A stretch of 41,047 nucleotides of DNA from a bacterium (lineage in GTDB: Bacteria > Electryoneota > AABM5-125-24 > Hatepunaeales > Hatepunaeaceae): NCBI GenBank assembly GCA_021734165.1, contig JAIPJL010000016.1, positions 1 through 41,047 on the forward strand. The letters are read 5' to 3'. A model generated the notes under the pieces. It did no database searches, was not told where the DNA came from, and worked only from the letters and a program-made list of their open reading frames with translations. Below, one piece after another: positions 30,301-36,539 of the stretch. Both the position numbers and the translations under genes were made by a program. Every line of letters begins with the position of its first letter. The first letter of the stretch is position 1.

Positions 30301-30706
30301 GTCGTATGATCCCAATGAACCGAGACGAATGATGTGGTCGGTCTGGGCTGAAGACGGCACGGACTCGGTTCGGTCACAAGAGAGGTTCAATCTGACGATC
30401 AGACCGCTTTCTGCTAATTCTGATGAGCAACTTTTACCAACAGAAATAGCGCTTGGACCGGCTTATCCCAATCCGTTTAACGCTTCGGTCACACTTGATT
30501 TTGCTCTACCCGAAGCCGGCAGAGTCGTCATGGACGTATTCAATATCAACGGCAACCTGATAAAGACAATCACAAACGACGAATACAACGCTGGCTACCA
30601 TCAGATCGTTTGGAACGGCAAAGACATCGCGACAGGTATTTACTTGTGCAGGATGCGCGTTGACGGAAAGGACATGAAGATTATAAAGCTGGTGTATTCG
30701 CGCTGA
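21314..30706 (+). CDS. Giant subtilisin-family (S8) protease with repeated modules, T9SS-secreted
   Basis: The 3130-residue protein has a signal peptide (KKLTISILALFIASVSYA), a prodomain and an S8 domain at about 160-560. The triad is Asp182 (AVVDGGYN), His217 (SVHGAACTEIV) and Ser503 (FFGTSAAAPSVAGAA), with the oxyanion region NSAGNQGQ. Then come five HYDIN/ASPM-type beta-sandwich modules (about 560, 1030, 1510, 2000 and 2465). Between them lie three propeller-like inserts (AAWLNGI, CGIGHDGRN, WITVEP) and one alpha/beta GATase- or ThuA-like insert (DYDAIVINANGE). Next are cadherin-like domains (INDRPN, NDPPSD) and a T9SS sorting domain (AYPNPFNASVTLDFAL to GIYLCRMRVDG). It is strongly acidic. 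It should act outside the cell or on the surface. GGAAG precedes the ATG. A palindromic element is inserted in frame near residue 2690. Confidence 0.9.
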   Translation: MKKLTISILALFIASVSYAFTDESNLTSDPLPIESHSLSSMPKLAPVKSTGTKLETALVEFLSIYQTKGAKPASDFALIHDIDFNDGQVRVELSLRKGITTTSLNFTGTNVEIISQSDHFIIVKVPVEQLESFAADMIDVMLVHRPHKMITDVTNEGFELIGGDVFHNEDITGEGVKIAVVDGGYNRLSDGQEEGELPANPTMRNFTQEAFEDGSVHGAACTEIVYDFVPDADFYLVKVATDADIENAIDYLIEEQVDIATMSLSFPNAFDDYYQGHDPVSNKVTEAFEAGIFYVNSAGNQGQKHYRAEFDDQDHDENVHMFADNVYVNHFGSRPDRIATLAQNTSIWASLAWDDFPESGVNYDLYVVFFDTENEEWIQVAESTTEQDGDDLPTEWVSYRAEARGYYGLIVQNNGGADGVDFTLFTSHDLGYKTVEGSITIPGLSENDFAVGAVYQDGWESENPTLQSFSSGGPTYDNRIKPDISGTDGVSSFIYEREFFGTSAAAPSVAGAAALVLSAQDMTNAELWNWLTAHAEDRGERGQDNGYGHGLCHIEMDFEEASDIEVTWSEDYGYPDLIDFGNVALDDLPFELTLQVSNIGNDFLELEEIFSDADYLDITPEDMALEPDESGEVLLSIESDDYGNYENILTFISNDPDNEELEIPIRAIVGEPPVIEVEPLNIEVDGGGEHTITIGNTGVCRLRYFIEAELVDEPDRDEDDRSMRRGNIPRRDDLGDILGEFSWEGAGEDVYKPGIAYNPEDGLIYLTNYNGHSIGVVDPSENYREVANYDVGERSLFGAAWLNGILYCYDSENTTVTRYNSEGENLGDLELDRRVSALTASQEEGVLLALERNHPYRIVAYRVDGDEVRRFAFINWREGNFANVESRSICWVDCHKDNQLWINSPNRIFNFYVDAENAVCEHVQDFEYNNDNDQFCGIGHDGRNLIFGPHDFDHYEIVDDGIEEIPWLTIDPMEGVLEAEDEDVITVILDDTGLISGDYEVDMRILSNDPENQLVLVHILMSVRGTPDIDLRWDEDLGFVEDENRNVNVEESVLNFNVLGDIFNGESYEIPVTVRNEGTDWLEIDDITYEGDDVWSIDPQEMVIDPTDEANVVISFRADESGEYNANLIFISNDPDEEELSVRMTATSLDPPVIGVDPMEIETDGPRGEVITVSNSGEAPLRFTTDIRIISEPERDIDVRSLRNVESASAPQRDDLGDQIGEFTWDAAGENDYKVGITYNPNDNLLYLTTYADHTIGVLDPAQDYEEVTRYNTENNFLMNAAWLNGIMYCINYNNQTVTQFNAVGENLGNMGLGINRPVALAASVDEGVLLVMEGEGNFRIHVLSIDDDGIEEIDIIDWRQGDFEAISCLSICWIDSHPDQQLWMSSSNHIWNFAVDVREWVVEPVQDFEYDNSNNAWCGIGHDGDDLILGVYASDHYEIVNDGVIEFWWIMLEPREGIVEPDSELEIRLILSDHGCLPGDYEAELTFNSNDPANQEVIVNVLMHITEVPDIDLQWDEDWGYVADEDGNVDIEQAVIDLSGSGIYIGGPYDSEITVINKGSANLEIEEIFTEGDEVWSVNEEEMVLESEEEAVITFSFEAEEPGAYEGTITFVSNDPDEEELTIRMFAEAIEPPDIGFDPHTIEDDLLTGVVETYSITMENTGDASVSWHTEIEIISEPEEERDYNARSLRGMSGAAPRRDEPGDLIASFEGINAADEYSSCIGWDYDNGRMWVTNYNAGIAAAYTHDANYEEFEEVARIEVGANMDGCWVNGLLFIPEEFRSGNVNRWDENGENIGAIQFDYEVCGLAADAEEQLLLVQEFGNNYPIHVYAINEDNEQDEELGEINNYNPFEMFNGVGLEWVAAHKEAPLWMTEGREGIVYQIAVDRDRWQCIDSDDVVSFRVGDIGPSYSTVAHDGEYIWASGYTADDIRIYDDGYRDDLWITVEPDEGSLESDDAVQIEVTVDTHDLISGEYIADISFLSDDDDELGIVRVIIHITGVPDIDVVWSEVNGYPDLIDFGEVFSGFESSLVINILNTGGTALEVEDVSINSDEYTVDPVEFVIDPDESQEVTLTFYSEETGVFEDTLLIISNANNNGELEIPVRAEVVGDPPVIVVEPRNIEIEVGIEGPGPPQRLNIANEGGSSLRFHINVDVTNSPYLDEINVEDISNMRFAVFQTNASWGWLDEVMLGQEELINDDNCDYFRDWNALNDIDFDDYDAIVINANGEAADVYNRNIERLTEYVNDGGGLYFEMGRANQQIRVPGGFTNSGGGANNGVFVVSPFDDDDNYSLLAEIFHSTQPDFWEGNELIEGEPFLLSSYPMGQFADALDNDVIEYYQLIAVPQGQQNGGIVAYGIGKGHILTICHPTGQCWQNFTGEGQWGSVCTEILYFLTSSNFRWITVEPSESPEHGIDPNGDIDIDVIFNTEDLVEGDYEADILIFSNDPENPVVYVSVMMFLNGIPLIEVDPDSIDFGFIEANRMYELPLTIKSVGSGTLEVVDITFTDDIGFSVDQREDFLVDPREERDIIVSFNSENESLFETTMIISSNAFWNERLEIPVRACTSDNLPPQVVREIPDIEIDEDSEPFFIENLNNFFSDPDDDQLGFNAVSDDGHIDLEIDDDSNLLLEVHGDWNGVMTITVTADDGYRPERNDAPVRSLRSANGSQEKTFIECTKTPLLSFPRRRESTNNNRLVDSCLRRNDTIQPRRDWTTELEFELTVNPINDRPNIFNAPEEIDAREDDNIEFDVWVYDADVASEWDNDSLRFSFLEDDGLVEKGAAFEVIDGMIGRFTWQTGYDDAGVYVPIIRVQDNFHERDLCAVRINVSNNNRAPEYIAEIPPIEFDEDDGVAMVATLNEHFRDPDGGRLNFLADGEGLYTAVNEASQLFIRPRENWNGVSSLNITARDNLNQDTCMDIPIRVNAVNDPPSDFSLLTPDDYAVIGTFPNVEFTWETSDDIEDSTVVYTLLIEFIDYGGEIERRNIQENHIEIPREWLSYDPNEPRRMMWSVWAEDGTDSVRSQERFNLTIRPLSANSDEQLLPTEIALGPAYPNPFNASVTLDFALPEAGRVVMDVFNINGNLIKTITNDEYNAGYHQIVWNGKDIATGIYLCRMRVDGKDMKIIKLVYSR
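23000..29030 (+). repeat. Five-copy internal module array in the S8 gene
   Basis: Copies begin near 23000, 24395, 25845, 27320 and 28700, a spacing of about 1.38-1.48 kb. Each opens with a W-x-E-D-x-GY or related phrase and contains ITFVSNDPDEEEL-like and EPPDIGFDP-like ends. Copies 1 and 4 share GYPDLIDFG and nearly identical DNA there (acggctatcccgatctgat). The first four modules are followed by inserts; the fifth is not. Confidence 0.8.
29356..29425. repeat. Palindromic repeat element inside the S8 coding sequence
   Basis: Outer arms GTCATTCC (29356-29363) and GGAATGAC (29418-29425) enclose three hairpins: ATTCCCGC/GCGGGAAT (29359-29378), ACTAA/TTAGT (29381-29400) and ATTCCTGC/GCAGGAAT (29403-29422). 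It is translated without a stop as SFPRRREST then LVDSCLRRNDT, the well-known peptide signature of a dispersed palindromic repeat found in many bacteria. No transposase is encoded, so it is a MITE- or REP-like element. Confidence 0.8.
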
Positions 30707-30727
30707 TAGAAATATTTAACTTAATCA

Positions 30728-30756
30728 AGTGGTGTCTGACGTCCTCGTCTGACACT
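30728..30756. repeat. 29 nt palindromic repeat, copy 2
   Basis: Same frame as the element at 17489: AGTGGTG, arm GTGTCTGACG (30732-30741), loop TCCT, arm CGTCTGACAC (30746-30755), end CACT. The stem bases differ from copy 1 mostly by paired changes. It begins 22 bases after the S8 stop codon. Confidence 0.65.
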
Positions 30757-30772
30757 CGAGTCCTACAATGTT

Positions 30773-30814
30773 CTGGCAGGTCTTGTTCGCTGTACAGCCA
30801 ATGTGACCTGCCAG
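30773..30814. repeat. 42 nt double-hairpin repeat, copy 1
   Basis: Outer stem CTGGCAGGTC (30773-30782) / GACCTGCCAG (30805-30814), and an inner stem GCTG / CAGC with a TA loop. A related copy at 34352-34394 keeps AGGTCTTG and TGTGACCT but changes both stems in a compensating way. CATTTTG follows, so it may serve as a 3' end structure for the S8 transcript. Confidence 0.65.
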
Positions 30815-31080
30815 CATTTTGTAAATTACCGTCAGGTCATATCCTGTTTGGTCGGGACTATAACTTAGCTCAAATTTACTTTCGCATTTAAGCAATTTCA
30901 CAAATGAACTTCCCCCCTAAGATGAGTAGGGGGGAATTAAAGGGGGGTTTCCTTAAGTGATTTCTTTTTTTTATCAACTATCCTGAGGTTTCTATACCTT
31001 TGTGATTGATGCTTAATACGAAAATATTTTAAAATTATAGTCCCGATAAAACAAGTCATTCCACCTACAAAGAATAGAAT
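30815..31080. other. Intergenic region before the AddB-like gene
   Basis: It holds a hairpin TTCCCCCC (30910-30917) / GGGGGGAA (30929-30936) and a G-rich string at 30931-30960 that recurs at 36472-36503. A T-rich stretch (tttcttttttt) follows at about 30960-30972, so the hairpin plus G-rich string and T-run may act as a terminator. No gene was seen. Confidence 0.5.
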
Positions 31081-34000
31081 TTGATCAACAACTCAAAACT
31101 CCATACAGGTCTCCTGCACTGTGATCTGGAGCCTGCATTAATAGCCGAAATCCAGACGCTTAAATCAATCGATCCACTTGATCCCATAGTTGTATTAATT
31201 GGTTCAAGACTGCTTGCTGACTATCTCGGATGGCGCTTCGTTGAAAAAGGATTTAACCTTTTCAATGTCCGCTTCATCACCTTCGCTGATCTTACCAACG
31301 ACTTGTCTTTCATCAGCAGGATCAATGATTCACGACCGCTCATGCCACCACATGGTGAATTCCTGTTTCTGTTAGACGCTGTCTCAAACCTGAAAAAACC
31401 GCACTATTTCGATAAAGTCTCTGGGCGTTTCAGTTTTATCCGTATTTTAAAAGCCTCTTTCAGTGATCTTGATGAAGCATTGATAGATGAGATTGAAGAA
31501 CTCGTCAGCAAACCTCTGGATAATAATGATAAATTCACAGTTCTCGCTAACCTCCGAAGCTTATATCAGGATAATGTTAGCCAATTTCAACGCCCACAAG
31601 ACAACCTGATTTCCTCTGCTAATCCCGGAAAATCATTTAAGGATGCTTATAAAACCGACCATCTGATTATCTACGGATTTTACGATTTTAACACAGCGCA
31701 GAGAGGGTTTCTGGAATCGCTTGTTAGTGAGATTGAGCTAAATGTATATCTTCCCTGGTGTGAAGGTGATGTAACTGGTTCGGCTTTTCAGTTTGCTCAA
31801 CCGACTGTGAACTTTTTTAGCAAAATATTGCCGGACTCCCACGTAGGGGCAAGCTTGCTTAATCCTTCACTTGTTGCATACGGTCACAGGCTGTTTAACT
31901 TTGGTATTATCGAGGAAAGCGACAAAGAAACACCACAGGAACATAATCTAATCATCTTCAATGCCTCAGATCAGGCTGCCGAAGTTCGAAGCATAGTTGG
32001 ACGCATCAATGAGGCAGTACTCTACAATGAAATACCTCTGTCGCATATTGGGATCATACTCTGGCAGCCGGACAATTACCTGCCTCTACTGAAACATGAA
32101 ATGGGAAAAGCCAATCTGCCGTTTTATGACGCTATAGGTATAACGCTGGCACAAACTGCTGAATGCAGAGCATTCTTATCGCTGCTGAGGATGTGCGGTA
32201 AACCAATTGAAAGGCAGGCGCTGGTTGATTTGATAGCATCATATAAGTTGAATTTGAGTGTGACAAACAAGAATGTTTGTTCTAATGACGAAATTGAACC
32301 TGATCCTGTCGCATGGGAAGCGATTAGCATTGAGACCGGGATTGTCGAAGGTGATTTGCAGAAATGGATAACTCAACTTGATTATTTAGCAAATCGTGCT
32401 GAAACGAAAACCGAACATCAGGATAAATCCCCCTTTATTTCAAGAGAACAGATCACACTTTTCAAAGAATTCGTCGAAGCGCTCTCCGGTAGATTCAGCG
32501 AAATTCCGGATAATGTTGAATGGGATAAATACGTTGATAATGCTGTTAAACTTGCCAAGGAATTTCTACCTGCAAATGACAATACTGATCAAATTATTGA
32601 AACAATGCAAAGCACATTCGGTTTAGCGATTGTTGATCACAGTATTGATCGAGCTAATCTCACATCCATTATCACCGAACTATTTAAAAAGACCAAGATT
32701 GCTCAGTCCGGCAGATATCGCGTTGACGGCATTACAATATGCGATAAAATGACTTCTCGTGGAGTAAGTTTCGATCTGTTGTTCATTCCCGGATTGACTC
32801 AAGGATCAGTACCTGCAAAACTGCATGACGATCCATTTCTGAATGATAGAGATCGAATTATCCTAAATAAAGTCCTGTTTAAGCAGGATTACTCAACAAC
32901 AAAGCTGCCGTTACAATTGCCTCTGAAATCATCCATGCTCGACGAGGAACGGCTGTTGTTTGCATTGGCTGTCGATTCTGCTGAGAAACGCCTTTGCTTA
33001 AGCTATCCCGATCATGGCGCGGACGGCAGGAAACTGCTGCCGTCACGCTTCCTACTCGAAATGTGCCGCATAGTAACCGGTAAACCTGTCGAAACCGATA
33101 AAATCAGCGAGCTTGAATTCTTCGAAGATGATTCAAAGCTTTCCCAAGAGAAGCGAATCGAAAAATTAGAACGACGCGCTGTTGATGAGAAGCAGTTCGT
33201 AATCGATAAACTACTGATAGAAACACCCGATCATCTGCGACCAGAGGTATTTAAGCAAGTGTACTCGAAGCATTCGGAACAGTTTCAACGTGGTATAAAA
33301 GCAGCCATACAACGTATTACAGGAGAGAATTTCACCGCCTGGGATGGCGTGATGCCGGAAGGTTGGAGCCAGCCTCAACTAATCCCCACCAGCTTTAGCG
33401 CATCCGCCCTGGAAGCTTATGCCGGATGTCCGTTTGCATATTTCATCAGTCATATACTCAAAGCATCCGAATGGGAAGAACCGGAGATGCTGTTCGAACC
33501 TCCGCCGCAAGCCATCGGCTCACTGGTTCACGGAGTGCTCGAACGTTTCTTCTTAAATGCGAGAGACGAAGGAAAGCTTCCGCTTACCGGTGACAATCGA
33601 GACTGGGCGGAGTCAGAGCTTGAGTCAATCCTTGCGAAAAACATCAAACGCATTCGGGTGCAGCATCCTGCTCCTCGCGCCTTGTGGGATATTGAAGAGC
33701 AGCGCACACTACGGCGTTTGAAAGCTTTTCTTAAAGCCGAGATAGATGCTGAAAGCGATTTTAACTTCATTGACGCTGAAGTAACAGTCAAACAGGAATT
33801 GACTTTAAAAACAGATACTGTACTTTTTACTTTTAACCTGACCGGCAAGATTGACAGAATTGACAGATCATCAAATGGCAAATCGATCAGGATAATCGAC
33901 TACAAAACCGGAAACAAACCATCCAAACCGGAAGATTTCAAGAGCGGAACCAACCTTCAACTCCCGCTATACTTGATGGCAATTATAGCCAGATATCCCG

Positions 34001-34296
34001 ATGTTGAATTGAATGAAAGCTCAGCCGAATACCTGCATATAGGTACAGAAGGAAACATAAAATCGCTTATCATGAGAGGAACTTGGCTGTCTGAAAATGA
34101 AACCGAACTCGGAAAAATCGTTCGAGTTCTTATTAGTAGTATTAGGGCGGGGCTATTCCCTGCCATACCTGAAAAGACAAAATGCAGCAATTGCAGTGCT
34201 CAGTACTTATGTGATTTCCGCAGCAGAAAATCCTTTGAATACAAGAGAGACGACAACAGACTGGACGGACTGCGAGAGATTGGATTGATCGAGTAA
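31081..34296 (+). CDS. AddB-like PD-(D/E)XK nuclease with an iron-sulfur cluster motif
   Basis: The 1071-residue protein resembles the AddB subunit of helicase-nuclease complexes for double-strand-break repair. The N-terminal half has the AddB-type inactive helicase pattern (VVLIGSRLLADYLGWRF, then EVRSIVGRINEAVLYNEIPL and GIILWQPDNYLPLL) without an intact Walker A. The C-terminal PDDEXK_1 domain has ALEAYAGCPFAYF, GSLVHGVLERFF and the site Asp925-x14-Asp940-Tyr-Lys942 (RIIDYKTG). Cys783 with Cys1035, Cys1038 and Cys1044 (C-x2-C-x5-C) match the 4Fe-4S staple of AddB. The start is TTG directly after an in-frame stop at 31075, with no good ribosome site, so it may begin elsewhere. The AddA helicase normally beside it is absent here. 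Confidence 0.82.
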   Translation: MINNSKLHTGLLHCDLEPALIAEIQTLKSIDPLDPIVVLIGSRLLADYLGWRFVEKGFNLFNVRFITFADLTNDLSFISRINDSRPLMPPHGEFLFLLDAVSNLKKPHYFDKVSGRFSFIRILKASFSDLDEALIDEIEELVSKPLDNNDKFTVLANLRSLYQDNVSQFQRPQDNLISSANPGKSFKDAYKTDHLIIYGFYDFNTAQRGFLESLVSEIELNVYLPWCEGDVTGSAFQFAQPTVNFFSKILPDSHVGASLLNPSLVAYGHRLFNFGIIEESDKETPQEHNLIIFNASDQAAEVRSIVGRINEAVLYNEIPLSHIGIILWQPDNYLPLLKHEMGKANLPFYDAIGITLAQTAECRAFLSLLRMCGKPIERQALVDLIASYKLNLSVTNKNVCSNDEIEPDPVAWEAISIETGIVEGDLQKWITQLDYLANRAETKTEHQDKSPFISREQITLFKEFVEALSGRFSEIPDNVEWDKYVDNAVKLAKEFLPANDNTDQIIETMQSTFGLAIVDHSIDRANLTSIITELFKKTKIAQSGRYRVDGITICDKMTSRGVSFDLLFIPGLTQGSVPAKLHDDPFLNDRDRIILNKVLFKQDYSTTKLPLQLPLKSSMLDEERLLFALAVDSAEKRLCLSYPDHGADGRKLLPSRFLLEMCRIVTGKPVETDKISELEFFEDDSKLSQEKRIEKLERRAVDEKQFVIDKLLIETPDHLRPEVFKQVYSKHSEQFQRGIKAAIQRITGENFTAWDGVMPEGWSQPQLIPTSFSASALEAYAGCPFAYFISHILKASEWEEPEMLFEPPPQAIGSLVHGVLERFFLNARDEGKLPLTGDNRDWAESELESILAKNIKRIRVQHPAPRALWDIEEQRTLRRLKAFLKAEIDAESDFNFIDAEVTVKQELTLKTDTVLFTFNLTGKIDRIDRSSNGKSIRIIDYKTGNKPSKPEDFKSGTNLQLPLYLMAIIARYPDVELNESSAEYLHIGTEGNIKSLIMRGTWLSENETELGKIVRVLISSIRAGLFPAIPEKTKCSNCSAQYLCDFRSRKSFEYKRDDNRLDGLREIGLIE

Positions 34297-34317
34297 AAAT
34301 ATATTGTGCTTGGGGAG

Positions 34318-34337
34318 CGCCGATATTCCTATCGGCG
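34318..34337. repeat. Short stem-loop downstream of the AddB-like gene
   Basis: CGCCGATA (34318-34325) and TATCGGCG (34330-34337) form a perfect 8 bp stem with TTCC in the loop. It is 22 bases after the stop; no T-run follows at once. Confidence 0.55.
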
Positions 34338-34351
34338 ATATTTGGTAAGTT

Positions 34352-34394
34352 GCGTCAGGTCTTGATGCGACGAAGTCGAATTGTGACCTGACGC
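34352..34394. repeat. 43 nt double-hairpin repeat, copy 2
   Basis: Outer stem GCGTCAGGTC (34352-34361) / GACCTGACGC (34385-34394), inner stem CGAC / GTCG with a GAA loop. It is followed by TTTCTTC. Compared with copy 1, three outer and all four inner base pairs change while staying paired. Confidence 0.65.
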
Positions 34395-34471
34395 TTTCTT
34401 CAACACCTTAACAAAACTCAAATCCCGTCCTCAAATCCACTTCAAATATAGCAATGAATACTCATCTTCCT

Positions 34472-34477
34472 TATATT
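34472..34477 (+). promoter_or_regulatory. Possible -10 element for a near-leaderless flavoprotein transcript
   Basis: TATATT ends 7 bases before the ATG at 34485, which has no Shine-Dalgarno sequence. A matching -35 at 17-18 bases is poor, so this is a weak call. Confidence 0.25.
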
Positions 34478-34484
34478 TGTTGAC

Positions 34485-36296
34485 ATGAATGAAAAAACCG
34501 CCTACAAAGTAATACCGGATAAAGCCGCTGAATACATCCGCAGCGGCGCGCCCAAACCGGTGGCGCAGATGCGCATCGACGAGATACCCCCCGTCGCAAT
34601 CTCCTGGGGCAGGACTACCGTTTTCAAAACCGGCGCCTGGCGCAATGTAACGCCTCACTACGTTAAAACACTTCCCCCCTGCCGGGCTGCATGTCCGGTC
34701 GGCAACGACGTCGAAGGATGGTTAGAAGCAGTCGGAAACGATAAATGGGACGATGCAGTAAAGCTCCTGATCGAAGAGCAGCCTCTTCCCTCCATCTGTG
34801 GCAGAGTCTGCTATCATCCCTGCCAGTCCGCTTGCAACCGCAATGAGTACGACGGGACAGTATCGATCAGAGCAGTCGAACGCTTCCTCGGTGACAGAGC
34901 TTTAAAGCTTGGAATGATGCCTGAAAATCGTGTGAAGAAAGGATTTTCAAACGGCAGAGTACTTATAATCGGATCGGGACCGTCAGGACTCGCTGCTGCC
35001 TGGCTGCTGGCGAGGCTAGGGTATAGGGTCGAAGTACACGAACGCGCTCCCAAATCAGGAGGACTGCTTCGTTACGGCATCCCCGACTACAGGCTGCCAC
35101 AGAAAGTACTGGACAGGGAATTAGCAAGACTGTCTGGGCTGGGAATTCTCTTTAAAAACAACAGCGAAGTTATCGTTAAAGACGACTTCGCTAATCTGAG
35201 GCGCGAGTTTGACGCTGTTTACCTTAGCCCCGGAGCATCGGGACACAGAAACAGCGGGATTAAGAACTCAGATGGAGTGGTCATCGGCGCTATTGAGCTT
35301 CTCGCTGACATATCCGGAGGAAATAAGCCGGACATCGGCAAGACCGTTGCAGTCATCGGCGGCGGCAACAGCGCTATCGATGCGGCGAGATCAGCGCTGA
35401 GGTTCGGATGTGACGTTACCATTCTCTACAGACGAACTCGCAGAGAAATGCCTGCTTTCGAGGAGGAAGTCGAAGCCGCACTCAAAGAGGGTGTCAAGAT
35501 CGAATACCTCGTTGCACCTCTGGAGGTTTTAAGTCTGAAAGGGCGCAAACTCCGCTGCATCCGCAACCAGCTCGGAGAGCCTGATGCAAGCGGCAGACGC
35601 CGTCCAGAGCCTATCTCCGGCAGCGAGTTCGAAATCCCAATCGACGTCATTATCGACGCCGTCGGTGAATATCCCGATCCTGCACGCTTCAGTTCCGATA
35701 AGGACATTCAAAACACTCTGATAAGGATCGATAAATGGGGGAAAACGGGTATTAAGGGAGTCTGGGCAGGCGGTGATTTCTCGGCTGCCGAATGGTCGGT
35801 CACTTACGCCATCGGCGCAGGTAAACGTGCTGCTCTGGACATCGACGTCCACCTGAACAACTCGGATAGGAAAAGCATCGAAGGGCTAATCTTAAGCGAC
35901 AACTACGCTGTATCGGTTACGGATTATGTCAGCAATTCGGCGCTCCCCAAGACTATTTACGACCGTCACAAAAAAGTCGAATTTGAAGAGCTGAATCTTG
36001 CCTATCATCCTAAAGCTCGGGCAACTACTATCAGCGAGCTTTCACCAGAAGTAAGAAAAGCAGATTTCACCGAGGTCGTGAAGGATTGGCGCATCAGCTC
36101 AGCCGTGCGTGAAGCGAAGCGTTGTTTTCACTGCGGGACCTGCGATTCATGCGGCAACTGCCACATCTTCTGCCCTGACGGCGCGGTCAACCGCGATCCG
36201 AAAACCGGCGCTCTCTCCTTTGACCTCGAACACTGCAAAGGCTGCGGTATCTGCGCTGAGGAATGCCCAAGGACAGCGATAGAGATGAGGAAATGA
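34485..36296 (+). CDS. PorD/GltD-like FAD- and NAD(P)-binding iron-sulfur oxidoreductase
   Basis: The 603-residue protein starts with a PorD-like segment (SWGRTTVFKTGAWRNVTP). Cysteine motifs LPPCRAACPVGNDV and CGRVCYHPCQSACNR of the GltD N-terminal iron-sulfur domain follow. The FAD site is VLIIGSGPSGLAAAWLLARL and the NAD(P) site VAVIGGGNSAIDAARSALRF, with GVWAGGDF near residue 425. The C terminus is a ferredoxin domain with CFHCGTCDSCGNCHIFC and CKGCGICAEECP. It looks like an electron-transfer subunit associated with a 2-oxoacid:ferredoxin oxidoreductase, linking it to NAD(P)H, rather than a glutamate synthase subunit, since no large subunit is present. porA lies 3.9 kb downstream in the same orientation. 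Function as a NAD(P)H-ferredoxin link is inferred. Confidence 0.82.
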   Translation: MNEKTAYKVIPDKAAEYIRSGAPKPVAQMRIDEIPPVAISWGRTTVFKTGAWRNVTPHYVKTLPPCRAACPVGNDVEGWLEAVGNDKWDDAVKLLIEEQPLPSICGRVCYHPCQSACNRNEYDGTVSIRAVERFLGDRALKLGMMPENRVKKGFSNGRVLIIGSGPSGLAAAWLLARLGYRVEVHERAPKSGGLLRYGIPDYRLPQKVLDRELARLSGLGILFKNNSEVIVKDDFANLRREFDAVYLSPGASGHRNSGIKNSDGVVIGAIELLADISGGNKPDIGKTVAVIGGGNSAIDAARSALRFGCDVTILYRRTRREMPAFEEEVEAALKEGVKIEYLVAPLEVLSLKGRKLRCIRNQLGEPDASGRRRPEPISGSEFEIPIDVIIDAVGEYPDPARFSSDKDIQNTLIRIDKWGKTGIKGVWAGGDFSAAEWSVTYAIGAGKRAALDIDVHLNNSDRKSIEGLILSDNYAVSVTDYVSNSALPKTIYDRHKKVEFEELNLAYHPKARATTISELSPEVRKADFTEVVKDWRISSAVREAKRCFHCGTCDSCGNCHIFCPDGAVNRDPKTGALSFDLEHCKGCGICAEECPRTAIEMRK

Positions 36297-36363
36297 GAAA
36301 GTAAGAAGGGAAGCAAGGAAGCAAGTTATAAGGTAAAAAGTGAGAATGTTCGGGAAGTTTGGA

Positions 36364-36411
36364 TAACCCTGAAAGGGTTAAATATGAATAGCCACCGGCG
36401 TTAGCCGGTGG
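36364..36411. repeat. Two adjacent hairpins
   Basis: TAACCCT (36364-36370) / AGGGTTA (36374-36380) with loop GAA, then CCACCGGC (36392-36399) / GCCGGTGG (36404-36411) with loop GTTA. Repeats of this general form are dispersed in many environmental genomes. Function is unknown. Confidence 0.65.
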
Positions 36412-36471
36412 TAGTGAATACCCAAACCCTCACCCCTGCCACAGCAGAGCCTGTCCTCGCGAAGGCGGGGA

Positions 36472-36503
36472 GGGGAATTAAAAAGGGGGGTTTCCTCAAG
36501 TGA
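36472..36503. repeat. G-rich repeat shared with 30931-30960
   Basis: Both sites read GGGGAATTAAA then GGGGGGTTTCCT then an AAGTGA end; the second has two extra A bases and one T-to-C change. It lies between the flavoprotein gene and mazE. Confidence 0.6.
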
Positions 36504-36539
36504 CAAGTTTAGTTGGTGCAACACATCTACCTGAATCAC

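Noticed and set aside
34485-36296. Glutamate synthase small subunit
   Set aside because: No large subunit is adjacent, and the PorD-like N terminus, ferredoxin tail and nearby porA favour a role with the 2-oxoacid oxidoreductase.
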